From Oscillospiraceae bacterium (GTDB taxonomy: Bacteria; Bacillota; Clostridia; Oscillospirales; Acutalibacteraceae), in contig SVOJ01000001.1 of assembly GCA_015066385.1 (NCBI GenBank), positions 124,001 through 188,000 on the forward strand: a DNA stretch of 64,000 nucleotides, read 5' to 3'. A model generated the notes under the pieces. It made no database searches. It was given only the letters and a program-made list of their open reading frames with translations, and was not told where the DNA came from. The position numbers were made by a program, and so were the translations under genes. Shown here in pieces: positions 1 through 7,966 of the stretch. Within the stretch, counting starts at the first letter, position 1; each line of letters opens with the position of its first letter.

Positions 1-1884
1 TAAATCTGCTCCGTCTTTGGAAGCTGTGTTTTTAATATCACTAATTATTTGTTGAATATTGTTTGCAATATCGTTCGGTGCCGTAACTTGTAATTCTGGC
101 ATGAAAGGTATGCTTTTTGCATCCGCTTTTTCCCATTTTTCCTCGCCATCCATACACATAGGGGTTTCATTTGTTTGGGCGTGCAAATAATAATCACTAC
201 CAAAGCTGTCCGCCCAATCATTTGGATATGCTACGACTTTTTCACGAACATCAGGCATTACCGGAGTAACATCGCTATGTTCGGCATCTTGGGTTTCGGC
301 ATCAAGCACGGCTTTGGGGATGAAAAGTTCTGTTTCTTTTAAATCGAATATAAGTATAGATTCATCTCCTTTTGTTCTCTTTATACCTCTTATTCGATAT
401 CGGTATTCCGGGATCCATTCAAACAAATCATACATGGTTTTTATAAAAGCTGCTCCGCTGATTACTTTCGGAACATAATCACCATCGGGGGTAAGGCGTG
501 ACCACTTGAGAGCATTCCTCACAGTTTTATCGCAAGGTCGAACTGCAAGTAAATGTTGAACCGGATTGACAAGGATTTCTACATACATTTTTTTGTCGAA
601 CTTTTTAATACACGATGTAGAAAATGTGACATGGTCGCAGAAAAATGATATGCACATTTTATCTTGGGTATCGAAAAACTGCGACCGAGCAATTTCAAAA
701 CCACGCAAATCAAACTCACCTGATTTAGCAGTTACCTGTATTGGTTCATCTTGCGTAGGGGTATCCGGAACAACGCTCGCAGATGCCTCGTAATAATCGT
801 CCCGTGTGAAACCTCCCCATCGGGGATTAATGGATACAAATCCTTTTAATGCACCGCTTGAGATTACTTTTAATTCGGGCAGAATTCCTTTGTTTCCGTA
901 TTTAGCATTATTAATTAAGTGCTGCACGGCAATAAAATCGTCACGAGAAACGATGCCCTCGTGTTGCTCTCTCCATAGATGCTGCGTCTTATTTCCTCTG
1001 TTTTTGACAGATTTATGATTTAGATAATTAGGTGTATATGTTTTTCTTGTTAAAACATCGCCACAATGTCTTTCATTGCGGAGAATTCCAAGAACAGTTC
1101 CTGACGCCCATTCACTTTTTCCTTTTGGGGTTAATATTTCAAGTTTAGTTAGTGTATCAGCTATCTGCTGACTCGTATAACCATAAAGATACATAAAGAA
1201 AATTAATCGTACAACGGGTGCCTCTTCCTCACAAATTATCAATTTGCCTTCTTCGTTATGGCGGTAACCATAAAGTTCGGGGGTCAACAAAATACCATGG
1301 CTAAATCGCATCTCTAATGAGGAGTTCATTATGCGGCTCTTTGCATGAGACTCCTCCTGTGCCATAGCCGCTTGAAACGAGAGCGTCATTTCGGTGTCTT
1401 CTTTTAAAGTAAATATGTGCTCCGTCTCAAAGAAAACGCCAACCGGGTCTCTCATCTCGGACAGCTCTCTTACAATTCTAATGCAATCAACGATATTTCT
1501 CGCGAAACGGGACACGCTCTTTGTAATTATCAAATCGATTTTTCCAGCTTTGCAGTCATCAATCATCTGATTAAAAGCCTCTCGATGCATCAAAGAAGTA
1601 CCTGAAATACCTTCATCGGCATAGATGTCTACCAAGGCCCAGTTATCGTGCTTGTCAACCATGTCTTCATAGTAATTCTTTTGAATTTCAAATGAGGTGG
1701 TTTGTTGGATATTATCTGTCGAAACACGAACATATACTGCCACTCGTTTAAATTTTTCATCATAAAAATCGGGAGCAGCTTCAGCCGGAATTACTTCCAT
1801 ATTGGATGTGTCCATGCCCCTATATCTCTGCCTGATTTTTTCTTTCTGCTCGGCTTTGAGCAGCCGTTTTGAACTGTTTAACAT
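1..1884 (-). CDS. large serine recombinase (C-terminus beyond window)
   Basis: Site-specific DNA integrase/resolvase of the large serine recombinase family, which excises and integrates mobile elements through a covalent Ser-DNA intermediate. Reading the minus strand from ATG 1884 gives 628 open codons to the window edge without a stop, so the C-terminus is missing. The resolvase domain starts near residue 47 with VAVYVRVSTD (Ser55 is the probable nucleophile), followed by DEGISGTS and SVSRFARN, all typical of the catalytic fold. A recombinase domain follows with an RNERHCGDVL motif. The usual Cys4 zinc ribbon is replaced by a GFVSINPRWGGFTRDDYYEA-type segment, as I recall from one clostridial subfamily. 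It sits at the edge of an element-like region with divergent XRE regulators next to it. Family assignment is firm; which element it mobilises is unknown. Confidence 0.93.
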   Translation of the reverse strand, partial: MLNSSKRLLKAEQKEKIRQRYRGMDTSNMEVIPAEAAPDFYDEKFKRVAVYVRVSTDNIQQTTSFEIQKNYYEDMVDKHDNWALVDIYADEGISGTSLMHREAFNQMIDDCKAGKIDLIITKSVSRFARNIVDCIRIVRELSEMRDPVGVFFETEHIFTLKEDTEMTLSFQAAMAQEESHAKSRIMNSSLEMRFSHGILLTPELYGYRHNEEGKLIICEEEAPVVRLIFFMYLYGYTSQQIADTLTKLEILTPKGKSEWASGTVLGILRNERHCGDVLTRKTYTPNYLNHKSVKNRGNKTQHLWREQHEGIVSRDDFIAVQHLINNAKYGNKGILPELKVISSGALKGFVSINPRWGGFTRDDYYEASASVVPDTPTQDEPIQVTAKSGEFDLRGFEIARSQFFDTQDKMCISFFCDHVTFSTSCIKKFDKKMYVEILVNPVQHLLAVRPCDKTVRNALKWSRLTPDGDYVPKVISGAAFIKTMYDLFEWIPEYRYRIRGIKRTKGDESILIFDLKETELFIPKAVLDAETQDAEHSDVTPVMPDVREKVVAYPNDWADSFGSDYYLHAQTNETPMCMDGEEKWEKADAKSIPFMPELQVTAPNDIANNIQQIISDIKNTASKDGADL

Positions 1885-2003
1885 TTAAGTCACTCCGTTT
1901 TACTTTTATGTATCAAAGTGTACATTAGTTAAGAAGAAAAGAAAAATAACCACAGGTACATTCCTATACCTATGGTTATTAAACAAAATACATTTATTAA
2001 GTT

Positions 2004-2348
2004 TTATTCTGATTTTGCCGTCCTGATTGCTTCTCGCATTTCCTTTGCCATTTTCAAAATGCTAATTACTTCTGCGGGACTGCAATCAGAAATTATTTCT
2101 TCAAATTCAGTGTTCAACATATCTTTTACAGCGGGGGTCTTGATGAGAAGCAATTCATCAGAAGAAATATCAAGGGCTTCAACTATTTTCATAAATATTT
2201 CAACCCCAAAACTTGTGCGCCCGTTTTCAATACTACTTAAATGTGAAATAGAGATGTCAACCTTTTCAGCAAGTTCAAATTGACTCATTTTTTTGGACTT
2301 ACGGGCGTCATGTATTCGTTTGCCTAATGTTTTCCTATCAGTTACCAT
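2004..2348 (-). CDS. XRE-family transcriptional regulator
   Basis: A 114-residue DNA-binding protein. An HTH_3/Cro-C1 domain fills roughly residues 4-62 (LGKRIHDARKSKKMSQFELA, then SHLSSIENGRTSF), and a short helical tail follows. I chose ATG 2348 because GGTGG lies just upstream and the HTH begins within a few residues; an upstream in-frame ATG at 2435 would add 29 residues that do not look like protein. It is divergent from the XRE gene at 2485 and a perfect 8-bp inverted repeat covers its likely -10 box, which suggests autoregulation. Its likely role is control of the recombinase-bearing element. The family is certain; the target is inferred. Confidence 0.9.
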   Translation of the reverse strand: MVTDRKTLGKRIHDARKSKKMSQFELAEKVDISISHLSSIENGRTSFGVEIFMKIVEALDISSDELLLIKTPAVKDMLNTEFEEIISDCSPAEVISILKMAKEMREAIRTAKSE

Positions 2349-2372
2349 AATATTACCACCTAAAAAACTATC

Positions 2373-2399
2373 ACTATACAAGATTATATCGTGTATAGT
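2373..2399 (-). promoter_or_regulatory. operator-like inverted repeat over the minus-strand -10 box
   Basis: ACTATACA (2373-2380) and TGTATAGT (2392-2399) are perfect inverted halves with an 11-bp spacer. A minus-strand TATAAT lies inside at 2388-2383, positioned to drive the XRE gene starting at 2348; the matching -35 is weak. Binding here would block that promoter. Which of the two divergent repressors binds is not visible. Confidence 0.55.
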
Positions 2400-2421
2400 C
2401 GACAAAAAGAATAAACTATAC

Positions 2422-2470
2422 TGGATATCTTCCACTATCGTAGTTATAATGCATCATAATTTTACGATAG
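2422..2470 (+). promoter_or_regulatory. promoter and operator-like inverted repeat for the plus-strand XRE gene
   Basis: TATAAT at 2445-2450 with a weak -35 (TGGATA, 2422-2427) at 17-bp spacing. A perfect inverted repeat, CTATCGTA (2435-2442) and TACGATAG (2463-2470), brackets the -10 box and ends immediately before the GGAGGTG ribosome binding site of the gene starting at 2485. The half-site differs from that of the repeat at 2373-2399, which suggests two distinct operators. Confidence 0.55.
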
Positions 2471-2484
2471 GAGGTGAAAAAAGT

Positions 2485-2862
2485 ATGGTTTTGAACCACA
2501 AAATGATAGGTGTACGGGTAAAGGAGGTTCGTATTTTGAAGCAATTGTCTCAAGCGGACTTGGCTGAATTTACAGACCTTTCCGTTTCGTACATAAGTCA
2601 TATTGAAACGGGTCTCAAGAAAGCAAGTCTCGAAAGTTTGGTTCGCATTTCAAATGTTCTCGGCATTACTGTTGACCAACTTCTTTATGGCAACCAGGTT
2701 AGTGACAAAAAGCAATACTGTAATGAGCTGACCGAACTTGTCAAGGATTGCAACACCTGTGAAAAACGTATTATTTATGATGTTGCACTCGCTGTAAAAG
2801 AGAGCTTGCGCGGTAATGAATGGATGAAGACAAATCAAGAGCCGACTTCGTTTTATTACTAA
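2485..2862 (+). CDS. XRE-family transcriptional regulator
   Basis: A 125-residue regulator with an N-terminal Cro/C1 HTH (VKEVRILKQLSQADLAEFTD, then SVSYISHIETGLKKASLESL) over about residues 7-68, similar to SinR-type repressors. A C-terminal helical segment includes a CNTCEK motif. Start ATG 2485 is chosen because of the strong GGAGGTG site ending 8 nt upstream; the open frame extends 64 codons further up through the promoter region, which is not plausible coding. It is divergent from the XRE gene at 2348, an immunity-repressor-like arrangement common on integrated elements. A terminator-like hairpin follows at 2879. Confidence 0.9.
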   Translation: MVLNHKMIGVRVKEVRILKQLSQADLAEFTDLSVSYISHIETGLKKASLESLVRISNVLGITVDQLLYGNQVSDKKQYCNELTELVKDCNTCEKRIIYDVALAVKESLRGNEWMKTNQEPTSFYY

Positions 2863-2878
2863 TGTGCTTATGCACAAA

Positions 2879-2912
2879 AAAGAGGCTCCGAGATAATACT
2901 TGGAGTCTCTTT
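2879..2912 (+). terminator. terminator-like hairpin after the XRE gene
   Basis: AAAGAGGCTCC (2879-2889) pairs with GGAGTCTCTTT (2902-2912) with one mismatch. The following T-run is short, so termination may be partial. Confidence 0.5.
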
Positions 2913-3012
2913 GAAATCATATCTGATATGAAAACGCCAAAATTATTGACCATATTTTTCGGCAAAGGTACAATCGTTGTAATTAAAGATTTATCTTTAA
3001 GGAGTGTTCAAA

Positions 3013-3231
3013 ATGAAAGTAAGTTATAAAAAGCTATGGAAACTACTGATTGATAAAGAAATGAAAAAAGGAGATCTGGCAAAAGCCGCTGGCATTAGTA
3101 ATTTTTCATTAACCAAAATGGGTAAAGGCGGAAACATGCGAACCGATGTATTAGAAAAAATATGCCTGGTACTCAATTGTAAGCTTGGGGACATTATGGA
3201 AATAATTCCTGATACTGAAAACACAAAGTAG
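3013..3231 (+). CDS. small Cro/C1-type HTH regulator (HTH_26-like)
   Basis: A 72-residue protein that is almost entirely one helix-turn-helix domain (LWKLLIDKEMKKGDLAKAAG, then NFSLTKMGKGGNMRTDVLEK, ending LGDIMEI). This is the pattern of the small PF13443-type regulators that often precede accessory cargo in Firmicutes. ATG 3013 has AAGGAG at 2999-3004; a GTG three codons upstream overlaps that site and is less likely. It ends 16 nt before the first phosphoesterase gene, so it may lead and control that block. Confidence 0.85.
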   Translation: MKVSYKKLWKLLIDKEMKKGDLAKAAGISNFSLTKMGKGGNMRTDVLEKICLVLNCKLGDIMEIIPDTENTK

Positions 3232-3247
3232 AAAGAGAGGAAAAATA

Positions 3248-3946
3248 ATGATTTATTATACAGGTGATATTCACGGGAATGTACTCCCAATACAAAATTT
3301 CATACGCAGATTTAATTTAACCGAAAAAGATACCATTGTAATACTTGGTGATGTTGGTCTTAATTATTATGGAAACACGCTCGGAGAGAGAAGGAACAAA
3401 TATCGGCTTAATTATATGGGGGTAAATATTTTCTGTATTCACGGCAATCACGAAATGCGCCCAGAAACCATATCAACTTATAAAGAAAGTATATGGAATG
3501 GTGGCGTAGTATATACAGAAGAGCAATACCCCTACATAAAATTTGCTAAAGATGGTGAAATATACGACCTTGACGGTTGTTCAACTCTTGTTATCGGAGG
3601 AGCCTATTCGGTAGATAAACCTTATCGGCTAAAACATGGTTTATCTTGGTTTCCAGACGAACAGCCTTCAGAAGAAACAAAGGCCCGCGTAGAAACAAAA
3701 CTTGAAAGTATTGATTGGAAAATTGACCAGGTCTTAAGCCATACATGTCCTTTGAAGTACGAACCCAAGGAAGCCTTTCTTCCCGGATTGAATCAAGAAT
3801 TGATTGATAAAAGCACTGAAACTTGGCTCGACTTTATTGAGGACAAACTTGAATATAAAAAGTGGTTTTGCGGTCATTGGCATATAGACAAAAAAATTGA
3901 TAATATGGTCTTTTTATTTAAAGGCTTTGTGGGAGGGATGGAATGA
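3248..3946 (+). CDS. calcineurin-like metallophosphoesterase
   Basis: A 232-residue hydrolase of the calcineurin-like superfamily, which uses a two-metal centre to cleave phosphomono- or diesters. The metal-binding motifs are in order: GDIHGN (residues 6-11), GDVG (34-37), GNHE (66-69) and GHWH (about 209-212). No signal peptide is seen, so it should be cytoplasmic. A ribosome binding site (AGAGAGG) precedes ATG 3248. Its stop overlaps the next start by 4 nt (ATGA), implying translational coupling with the unknown protein at 3943. A second, divergent phosphoesterase lies at 5663 in the same block. The substrate cannot be told; RNA, nucleotide or phosphoprotein are all possible. Confidence 0.88.
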   Translation: MIYYTGDIHGNVLPIQNFIRRFNLTEKDTIVILGDVGLNYYGNTLGERRNKYRLNYMGVNIFCIHGNHEMRPETISTYKESIWNGGVVYTEEQYPYIKFAKDGEIYDLDGCSTLVIGGAYSVDKPYRLKHGLSWFPDEQPSEETKARVETKLESIDWKIDQVLSHTCPLKYEPKEAFLPGLNQELIDKSTETWLDFIEDKLEYKKWFCGHWHIDKKIDNMVFLFKGFVGGME

Positions 3947-4575
3947 AAGAACAGTATTACGCATTAACCTTGGATGACTACGCACTTCCTGGTATCGCAA
4001 GTGGTGATAAACAATACTTCGGAACATTAGGTGAAATCGCATCATTAATTAATTCATTGAAGGCTGATGAAAAACTATCAAAAGACCATGGCTGTTTAAT
4101 TGATGCCTTTGATAAATTTTGTTCTGGCGATACGGAAGTAACACATTATGTTGCATACAATCAGCATAGGCTTTTGCAACCGGTAAATCTCATAGCTACA
4201 TTTGAACACGAAATGAGAGATTATACTTGGGAGCATAAAAATATTTATGGCTTTCCTTATTATATGCGTTTCAAATCAGCTAAAGTAAAACATTACTGGT
4301 TTCAAGCAGAGAATAACTACTTCCGTTGCTTAAGCACCGATGTTGTTGGTTTGCAATATAAAAACACACGTGGAGAATGGCTGAATCGTGACGATGATTA
4401 TTGGGGGTTCCCAAACATTATCATTAATGAGCCACCACACACACGTACCCAACTTGCAGTTCAAGAAAAAGTATTCAGATCAATTGACGAATTGCAAAAT
4501 GACGATGAAAATTTTGAACCCGGAATCGATATTAACTTTACAGAATTTTGTAACGATATTTTCGGTGATGGTTGA
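3943..4575 (+). CDS. hypothetical protein coupled to the phosphoesterase
   Basis: A 210-residue acidic, aromatic-rich soluble protein with no family I recognise. It has no signal peptide or membrane segment. A Tyr/Trp-rich middle (residues about 90-150, including YTWEHKNIYGFPYYMRF and KHYWFQAENNYF) suggests a compact alpha/beta fold. Its start overlaps the stop of the phosphoesterase gene by 4 nt, so the two products are probably made together. It ends 13 nt before the next small gene. Confidence 0.75.
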   Translation: MKEQYYALTLDDYALPGIASGDKQYFGTLGEIASLINSLKADEKLSKDHGCLIDAFDKFCSGDTEVTHYVAYNQHRLLQPVNLIATFEHEMRDYTWEHKNIYGFPYYMRFKSAKVKHYWFQAENNYFRCLSTDVVGLQYKNTRGEWLNRDDDYWGFPNIIINEPPHTRTQLAVQEKVFRSIDELQNDDENFEPGIDINFTEFCNDIFGDG

Positions 4576-4588
4576 GAAGGTAAAAAAC

Positions 4589-4891
4589 ATGAATATTAAG
4601 ACAGAAAATTATCCATTAGTACGCTATTTGGACAACACGATTTATAACACAGTTCGCAATGGCACAGAACTTGAACTTTGCTTTACAGACCTTTCTGAAA
4701 AAGAGCAAAATGCAATTTTAGATGGTGCCTCTCGTGAGGAACTCATTAAACTGTGCAAAACTCTTGCTACTGATTTTCGTAATGTTGCAGAAGTTGAGGA
4801 TTTAAGTAATCATCCTGAAGCTACTGAATGTATGAAGCGTTTCGGCTTTGTGATTAAAATCCCGTGTAAAAGAAAGCAGGTTAAGAAATGA
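4589..4891 (+). CDS. small hypothetical protein, paralogue of the 6453 gene
   Basis: A 100-residue protein of unknown function. ATG 4589 is preferred because GAGAAGG lies 8 nt upstream; an in-frame ATG at 4568 overlaps the previous gene and lacks a site. The core (ELELCFTDLSEKEQNAILDG, then REELIKLCKTLA) matches the product at 6453-6695 (CFSDLSREEQKKYLD, then NEELKNVCYELS), so the two are paralogues flanking the second phosphoesterase. The fold is predicted helical with a basic C-terminus (CKRKQVKK). It overlaps the next gene by 4 nt. Confidence 0.75.
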   Translation: MNIKTENYPLVRYLDNTIYNTVRNGTELELCFTDLSEKEQNAILDGASREELIKLCKTLATDFRNVAEVEDLSNHPEATECMKRFGFVIKIPCKRKQVKK

Positions 4892-5625
4892 ATATTGTGA
4901 TAATCTCTGCAATGTCAGATGAGGGTAAAGATTTAGATTGTGAAGGTAGCCCATATGAAGGATTTACCGGTTTGTATGCGAATGTTGATGATATAGTAAT
5001 TGGTGAAATACTCAAATTTCGACACATACTCTATAAATATAGCTTGTTCGTAAATGTTGTAGTAAACGAGCATAGTCTTGATGAAACAACGGGTATACAC
5101 ACCATAAAAACGAATGACGGCACAATCGTTTTCGAGGAGCTCGATTACGGAAAAAAGAAAACAAAGAAAAAAATCAATTCAACTTTATATATGGGGGCAA
5201 GGTTGGGTAGGCATAGTTTTGACCCTACAGCCCAACCGAACCGTTATTTGTTGTCGCAAGGCAAATACCCAACGAAGATATATGCTTCTGATTTACCACC
5301 TTGGTATGTGTTTGGATATTTGTATAAAAGACACGGCTATATTTCTGCAAAAGGGGTAAAGCATTTATGGTATAAACCTAATTACCTCATCGACAACCAT
5401 TATCTTAAATACGATTACCTTTTTGTTTCTTACGATGAGCCGATTATTCCAGTGAAATCAGACAACAATTTTTCCTGGTTTGAAGGCTATGAGCATTGTT
5501 TGTCAGGTGGAATAATTGTAGATTTTATTGAGGCTGTTGAAAAATATAGTGACTACGATGTAACCGAAATAAAAAAAGAACTCGAAAGAAAAAAGGAATG
5601 GTATTACCGACAACGAGAAGAATGA
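4888..5625 (+). CDS. hypothetical protein in the phosphoesterase block
   Basis: A 245-residue protein that I cannot assign. It begins MNIVIISAMSDEGKDLD and has a lysine-rich linker around residues 88-95, a Tyr/Trp-rich central part (PPWYVFGYLYKRHGY), and a charged helical C-terminus (EIKKELERKKEWYYRQREE). There is no signal peptide or membrane segment. Its start overlaps the stop of the 4589 gene (ATGA), which places it in the same transcript. It ends 37 nt before the second phosphoesterase gene. Confidence 0.72.
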   Translation: MNIVIISAMSDEGKDLDCEGSPYEGFTGLYANVDDIVIGEILKFRHILYKYSLFVNVVVNEHSLDETTGIHTIKTNDGTIVFEELDYGKKKTKKKINSTLYMGARLGRHSFDPTAQPNRYLLSQGKYPTKIYASDLPPWYVFGYLYKRHGYISAKGVKHLWYKPNYLIDNHYLKYDYLFVSYDEPIIPVKSDNNFSWFEGYEHCLSGGIIVDFIEAVEKYSDYDVTEIKKELERKKEWYYRQREE

Positions 5626-5662
5626 AATGTATGGAACCCCTAATAATTGAAAGGAGAATAAA

Positions 5663-6364
5663 GTGGTTTATGTAATGTCAGATATTCACGGCAATGAAGC
5701 CCGTTTCCGTGATATGTTAAAGCAAATAAAATTCAGCGAAAAGGACACTTTATATATTTTAGGCGATGTGGTTGACCGAGGCGATGGCGGTATAAGAATA
5801 CTGCGATACATAATGAAAACTCCAAATATAAAAATGCTGCTCGGCAATCACGAGCTTATGATGTTAAATGTTTTGTACTATCCAATTGATGATGTGGATA
5901 AATTTTCAAAAAATTTCAAATCATTTGCCCGGTTGAACAATTGGTATAGCAATGGCGGAGCAGTTACCCATAACAGCATAAAACATACGAGGAAAGAAGT
6001 CCGAAAAGAAATCTTTGAATATCTTGATTCGTTGCCGTTAAATATCGAGGTCACAGTAAATGATAAAAACTATATTCTTGTACACGCAGGTATTACTGAT
6101 AATTACATCGACAGATTAAGTAAATACGACAGCGTCAAACAATATGCCGTTTGGACTCGCGATTCGGAAACGGCATCTGTGCCGGAAGGCAAAACTATGA
6201 TTTTCGGTCATACCCCTACTTGGCAGTATCAAGATGATGAAATAATGAAAATCTGCAAATGGGATGACCGTATAGGAATAGATTGTGGCTGTGCTTATGG
6301 CGACATAGGACGGCTTTCTTGCTTGCGCCTTGATGATATGGAGGAATTTTACTCTGGTGTTTAA
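5663..6364 (+). CDS. PPP-type metallophosphatase
   Basis: A 233-residue phosphatase of the calcineurin superfamily. The signature is that of the PPP family: SDIHGN (residues 6-11), GDVVDRG (34-40) and GNHE (61-64), with VHAGI and FGHTP further on. Bacterial relatives (PrpA/PrpB-like, diadenosine-tetraphosphatase-like) remove phosphate from proteins or hydrolyse nucleotides. The start is GTG 5663 behind AAGGAG. Unlike the 3248 enzyme it has the full DRG motif, so the pair are not recent duplicates. It is the fifth gene of the co-directional block that starts at 3248. Confidence 0.88.
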   Translation: MVYVMSDIHGNEARFRDMLKQIKFSEKDTLYILGDVVDRGDGGIRILRYIMKTPNIKMLLGNHELMMLNVLYYPIDDVDKFSKNFKSFARLNNWYSNGGAVTHNSIKHTRKEVRKEIFEYLDSLPLNIEVTVNDKNYILVHAGITDNYIDRLSKYDSVKQYAVWTRDSETASVPEGKTMIFGHTPTWQYQDDEIMKICKWDDRIGIDCGCAYGDIGRLSCLRLDDMEEFYSGV

Positions 6365-6452
6365 ATCTGTTCTAAAACCATTGAGGAAATCCTCAAACAA
6401 AGCAAATAGTTTTTTACAGATACTGAACTAAAAATGGAGGTTGCAGAGAAAT

Positions 6453-6695
6453 ATGGATATCAAAGACGAAAGCCAAATTCCTGAACCCAGGGGTTTGGAT
6501 AGGCTTTACAGCGAAGTTGAAAGAAATGGAAAAACCGTTGAGAGGTGCTTTTCGGACTTGAGCCGAGAAGAACAGAAAAAATACCTCGATGTATTGAACA
6601 ACGAGGAATTAAAAAATGTGTGTTATGAGTTGTCAAACACTATACGAATTATAGCGGAATTTTTCCGGTTTTCGTGTTTCTACGATGAAGCATAA
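6453..6695 (+). CDS. small hypothetical protein, paralogue of the 4589 gene
   Basis: An 80-residue acidic protein of unknown function. ATG 6453 follows GGAGG at 6436-6440 with a slightly long 12-nt gap; a TTG at 6441 would abut the site. The conserved core CFSDLSREEQKKYLD plus NEELKNVCYEL is shared with the 4589 product. It is shorter, ending in an aromatic tail (EFFRFSCFYDEA). It may be an adaptor or regulatory subunit, but that is inference from the pairing with phosphoesterase genes. Confidence 0.68.
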   Translation: MDIKDESQIPEPRGLDRLYSEVERNGKTVERCFSDLSREEQKKYLDVLNNEELKNVCYELSNTIRIIAEFFRFSCFYDEA

Positions 6696-6762
6696 ATATT
6701 TTATGAAAAGTTTTGTTACTTTTTCTTGTTTCCGACACTTATATTACGAAGGGTGAATGAAA

Positions 6763-6948
6763 ATGGATGAGAACATAAGATTTGAGAGGAACAAGGATGG
6801 TTCTTTTCAGCTAATTGTGTCAATGCCCGAAGAAGAATACTTGCAGCTTAATCAAATTCTTGTTGAACAAAACATTTCATTTCAAGAACTAATTAATGGG
6901 TTGTTCAAGGAGATAATTAGAACGGGAAGAATACCCTTCACTTACTAA
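6763..6948 (+). CDS. small protein with RelB/DinJ-like C-terminus
   Basis: A 61-residue protein. ATG 6763 is favoured because GAAGGG ends 9 nt upstream; ATG 6757 in the same frame sits too close to that site. The end (FQELINGLFKEIIRTGRIPF) resembles the RelB/DinJ ribbon-helix-helix pattern in which a helix ends with a G-x-[IL]-P-F motif, as also seen in the antitoxin at 55770 (VRQAVREQSIPF). No toxin gene is next to it. It could be an orphan antitoxin or a small RHH regulator; the resemblance is short. Confidence 0.6.
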   Translation: MDENIRFERNKDGSFQLIVSMPEEEYLQLNQILVEQNISFQELINGLFKEIIRTGRIPFTY

Positions 6949-7006
6949 AACCTAATTATGGCGAAAAAGCCACAATTAACCATAACGAGATGGAAGGATG
7001 AAAGCA

Positions 7007-7474
7007 ATGAATAGATGCAAATTAGATGAGTTAATTTCATACAGCCCCTCTTTGTGTGGCATAGATTCAATTGAAGAACGGCAGAAAATGATTGAAACGG
7101 GAGAAACAATTCTTAATGCTTTATTGTTGCAACAAATGGCCCCAGAACAGTTATCTGCTGATGAGTTAAAAGCCATAAAGAAAATGAAAAAGAGATTACC
7201 TGAATGGCAGAAAGATTTAGTTGCTGAAATCTATTTAGCAAAATATCTTGATATGTATTTTACACCTCCTGAATATACTTTGGAAGAAATCAAGAATCTT
7301 TATGCCACGGGTTTGTACTTCACAAAAGCTGAAATAATGGAGATAATCCATTGGGAATTTGCGAAGCCGGAGGAAGAGTGTAATTTCGAAGTAGTAAACT
7401 TTCTGTTTGATTGCATTGAAAAAAATCTGTTTCTAAACTCTGTGGCAGATGCAGATGAGTCATTGCTTGGGTGA
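7007..7474 (+). CDS. hypothetical helical protein
   Basis: A 155-residue, predicted all-helical, acidic cytoplasmic protein without a recognisable domain. ATG 7007 is chosen over ATG 6998 because GGAAGG (6992-6997) abuts the first ATG and stands 9 nt before the second. The C-terminal part (EECNFEVVNFLFDCIEKNLF) is rich in aliphatic and acidic residues. It overlaps the next gene by 4 nt (GTGA), so the two are likely co-translated. Confidence 0.68.
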   Translation: MNRCKLDELISYSPSLCGIDSIEERQKMIETGETILNALLLQQMAPEQLSADELKAIKKMKKRLPEWQKDLVAEIYLAKYLDMYFTPPEYTLEEIKNLYATGLYFTKAEIMEIIHWEFAKPEEECNFEVVNFLFDCIEKNLFLNSVADADESLLG

Positions 7475-7803
7475 AACAGATGAAAGAAAAACCTATGATT
7501 TCAAAAGACACTTTTTGTAAAGCTTTGGAATTGATACGGGAACAAGAATCAACCGATATTGATTTCAGTAAGGCGCTACAGAAAGTCGGAGACGGGTGCT
7601 TTGTATTCGGTGTGAAAAACAAATACCAGGAGGCTCTGCTGCTCGTATTGGCTGAAGCGATGAACGACAAGTACGAGTACATTTCCTGGTGGCTTTACGA
7701 TGCAACTGATAACTATGAGGTGTCTATTCCTAATGGGGATAAGAAATGGTGTTTGAAAGAGCCTGGGGCACTGTATGATTTCATCGCAAATGAGTGCGAT
7801 TGA
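7471..7803 (+). CDS. hypothetical protein at the end of the element
   Basis: A 110-residue soluble protein starting at GTG 7471, overlapping the preceding stop; ATG 7480 is an alternative. The middle (EALLLVLAEAMNDKYEYISW) is helical and the C-terminus (KKWCLKEPGALYDFIANECD) is acidic. Similar small proteins occur on clostridial mobile elements in my recollection, but I cannot name a family. It is the last gene before the structured right end of the element. Confidence 0.68.
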   Translation: MKQMKEKPMISKDTFCKALELIREQESTDIDFSKALQKVGDGCFVFGVKNKYQEALLLVLAEAMNDKYEYISWWLYDATDNYEVSIPNGDKKWCLKEPGALYDFIANECD

Positions 7804-7827
7804 ACCATTGAAACCCTCTGAAACCAA

Positions 7828-7878
7828 TTTGCAACCCCCTAAATAAAAATTGAAACCCCTAAAATAGGGGGTTGCAAA
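7828..7878. repeat. 14-bp perfect inverted repeat
   Basis: TTTGCAACCCCCTA (7828-7841) and TAGGGGGTTGCAAA (7865-7878) are perfect inverted copies. The loop and the left flank carry further copies of TGAAACC (near 7808, 7819 and 7850). It could be a transcription terminator for the 7471 gene or part of the element end; there is no T-run. Confidence 0.7.
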
Positions 7879-7913
7879 ATTTCAAACTTTGTATTAAAAT
7901 ATGCGTGGAACTA

Positions 7914-7955
7914 CAAAAAAACACGCGCGCCCTTGCGGTTGCGTGTGTTTTTTTA
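7914..7955. terminator. bidirectional terminator-like hairpin
   Basis: A-rich then ACACGC at 7921-7926, pairing with GCGTGT at 7941-7946, followed by a run of T. The A-run on the left and T-run on the right would let it work in both directions. It closes the element's rightward transcript. Confidence 0.6.
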
Positions 7956-7966
7956 TTTCCATGAAA

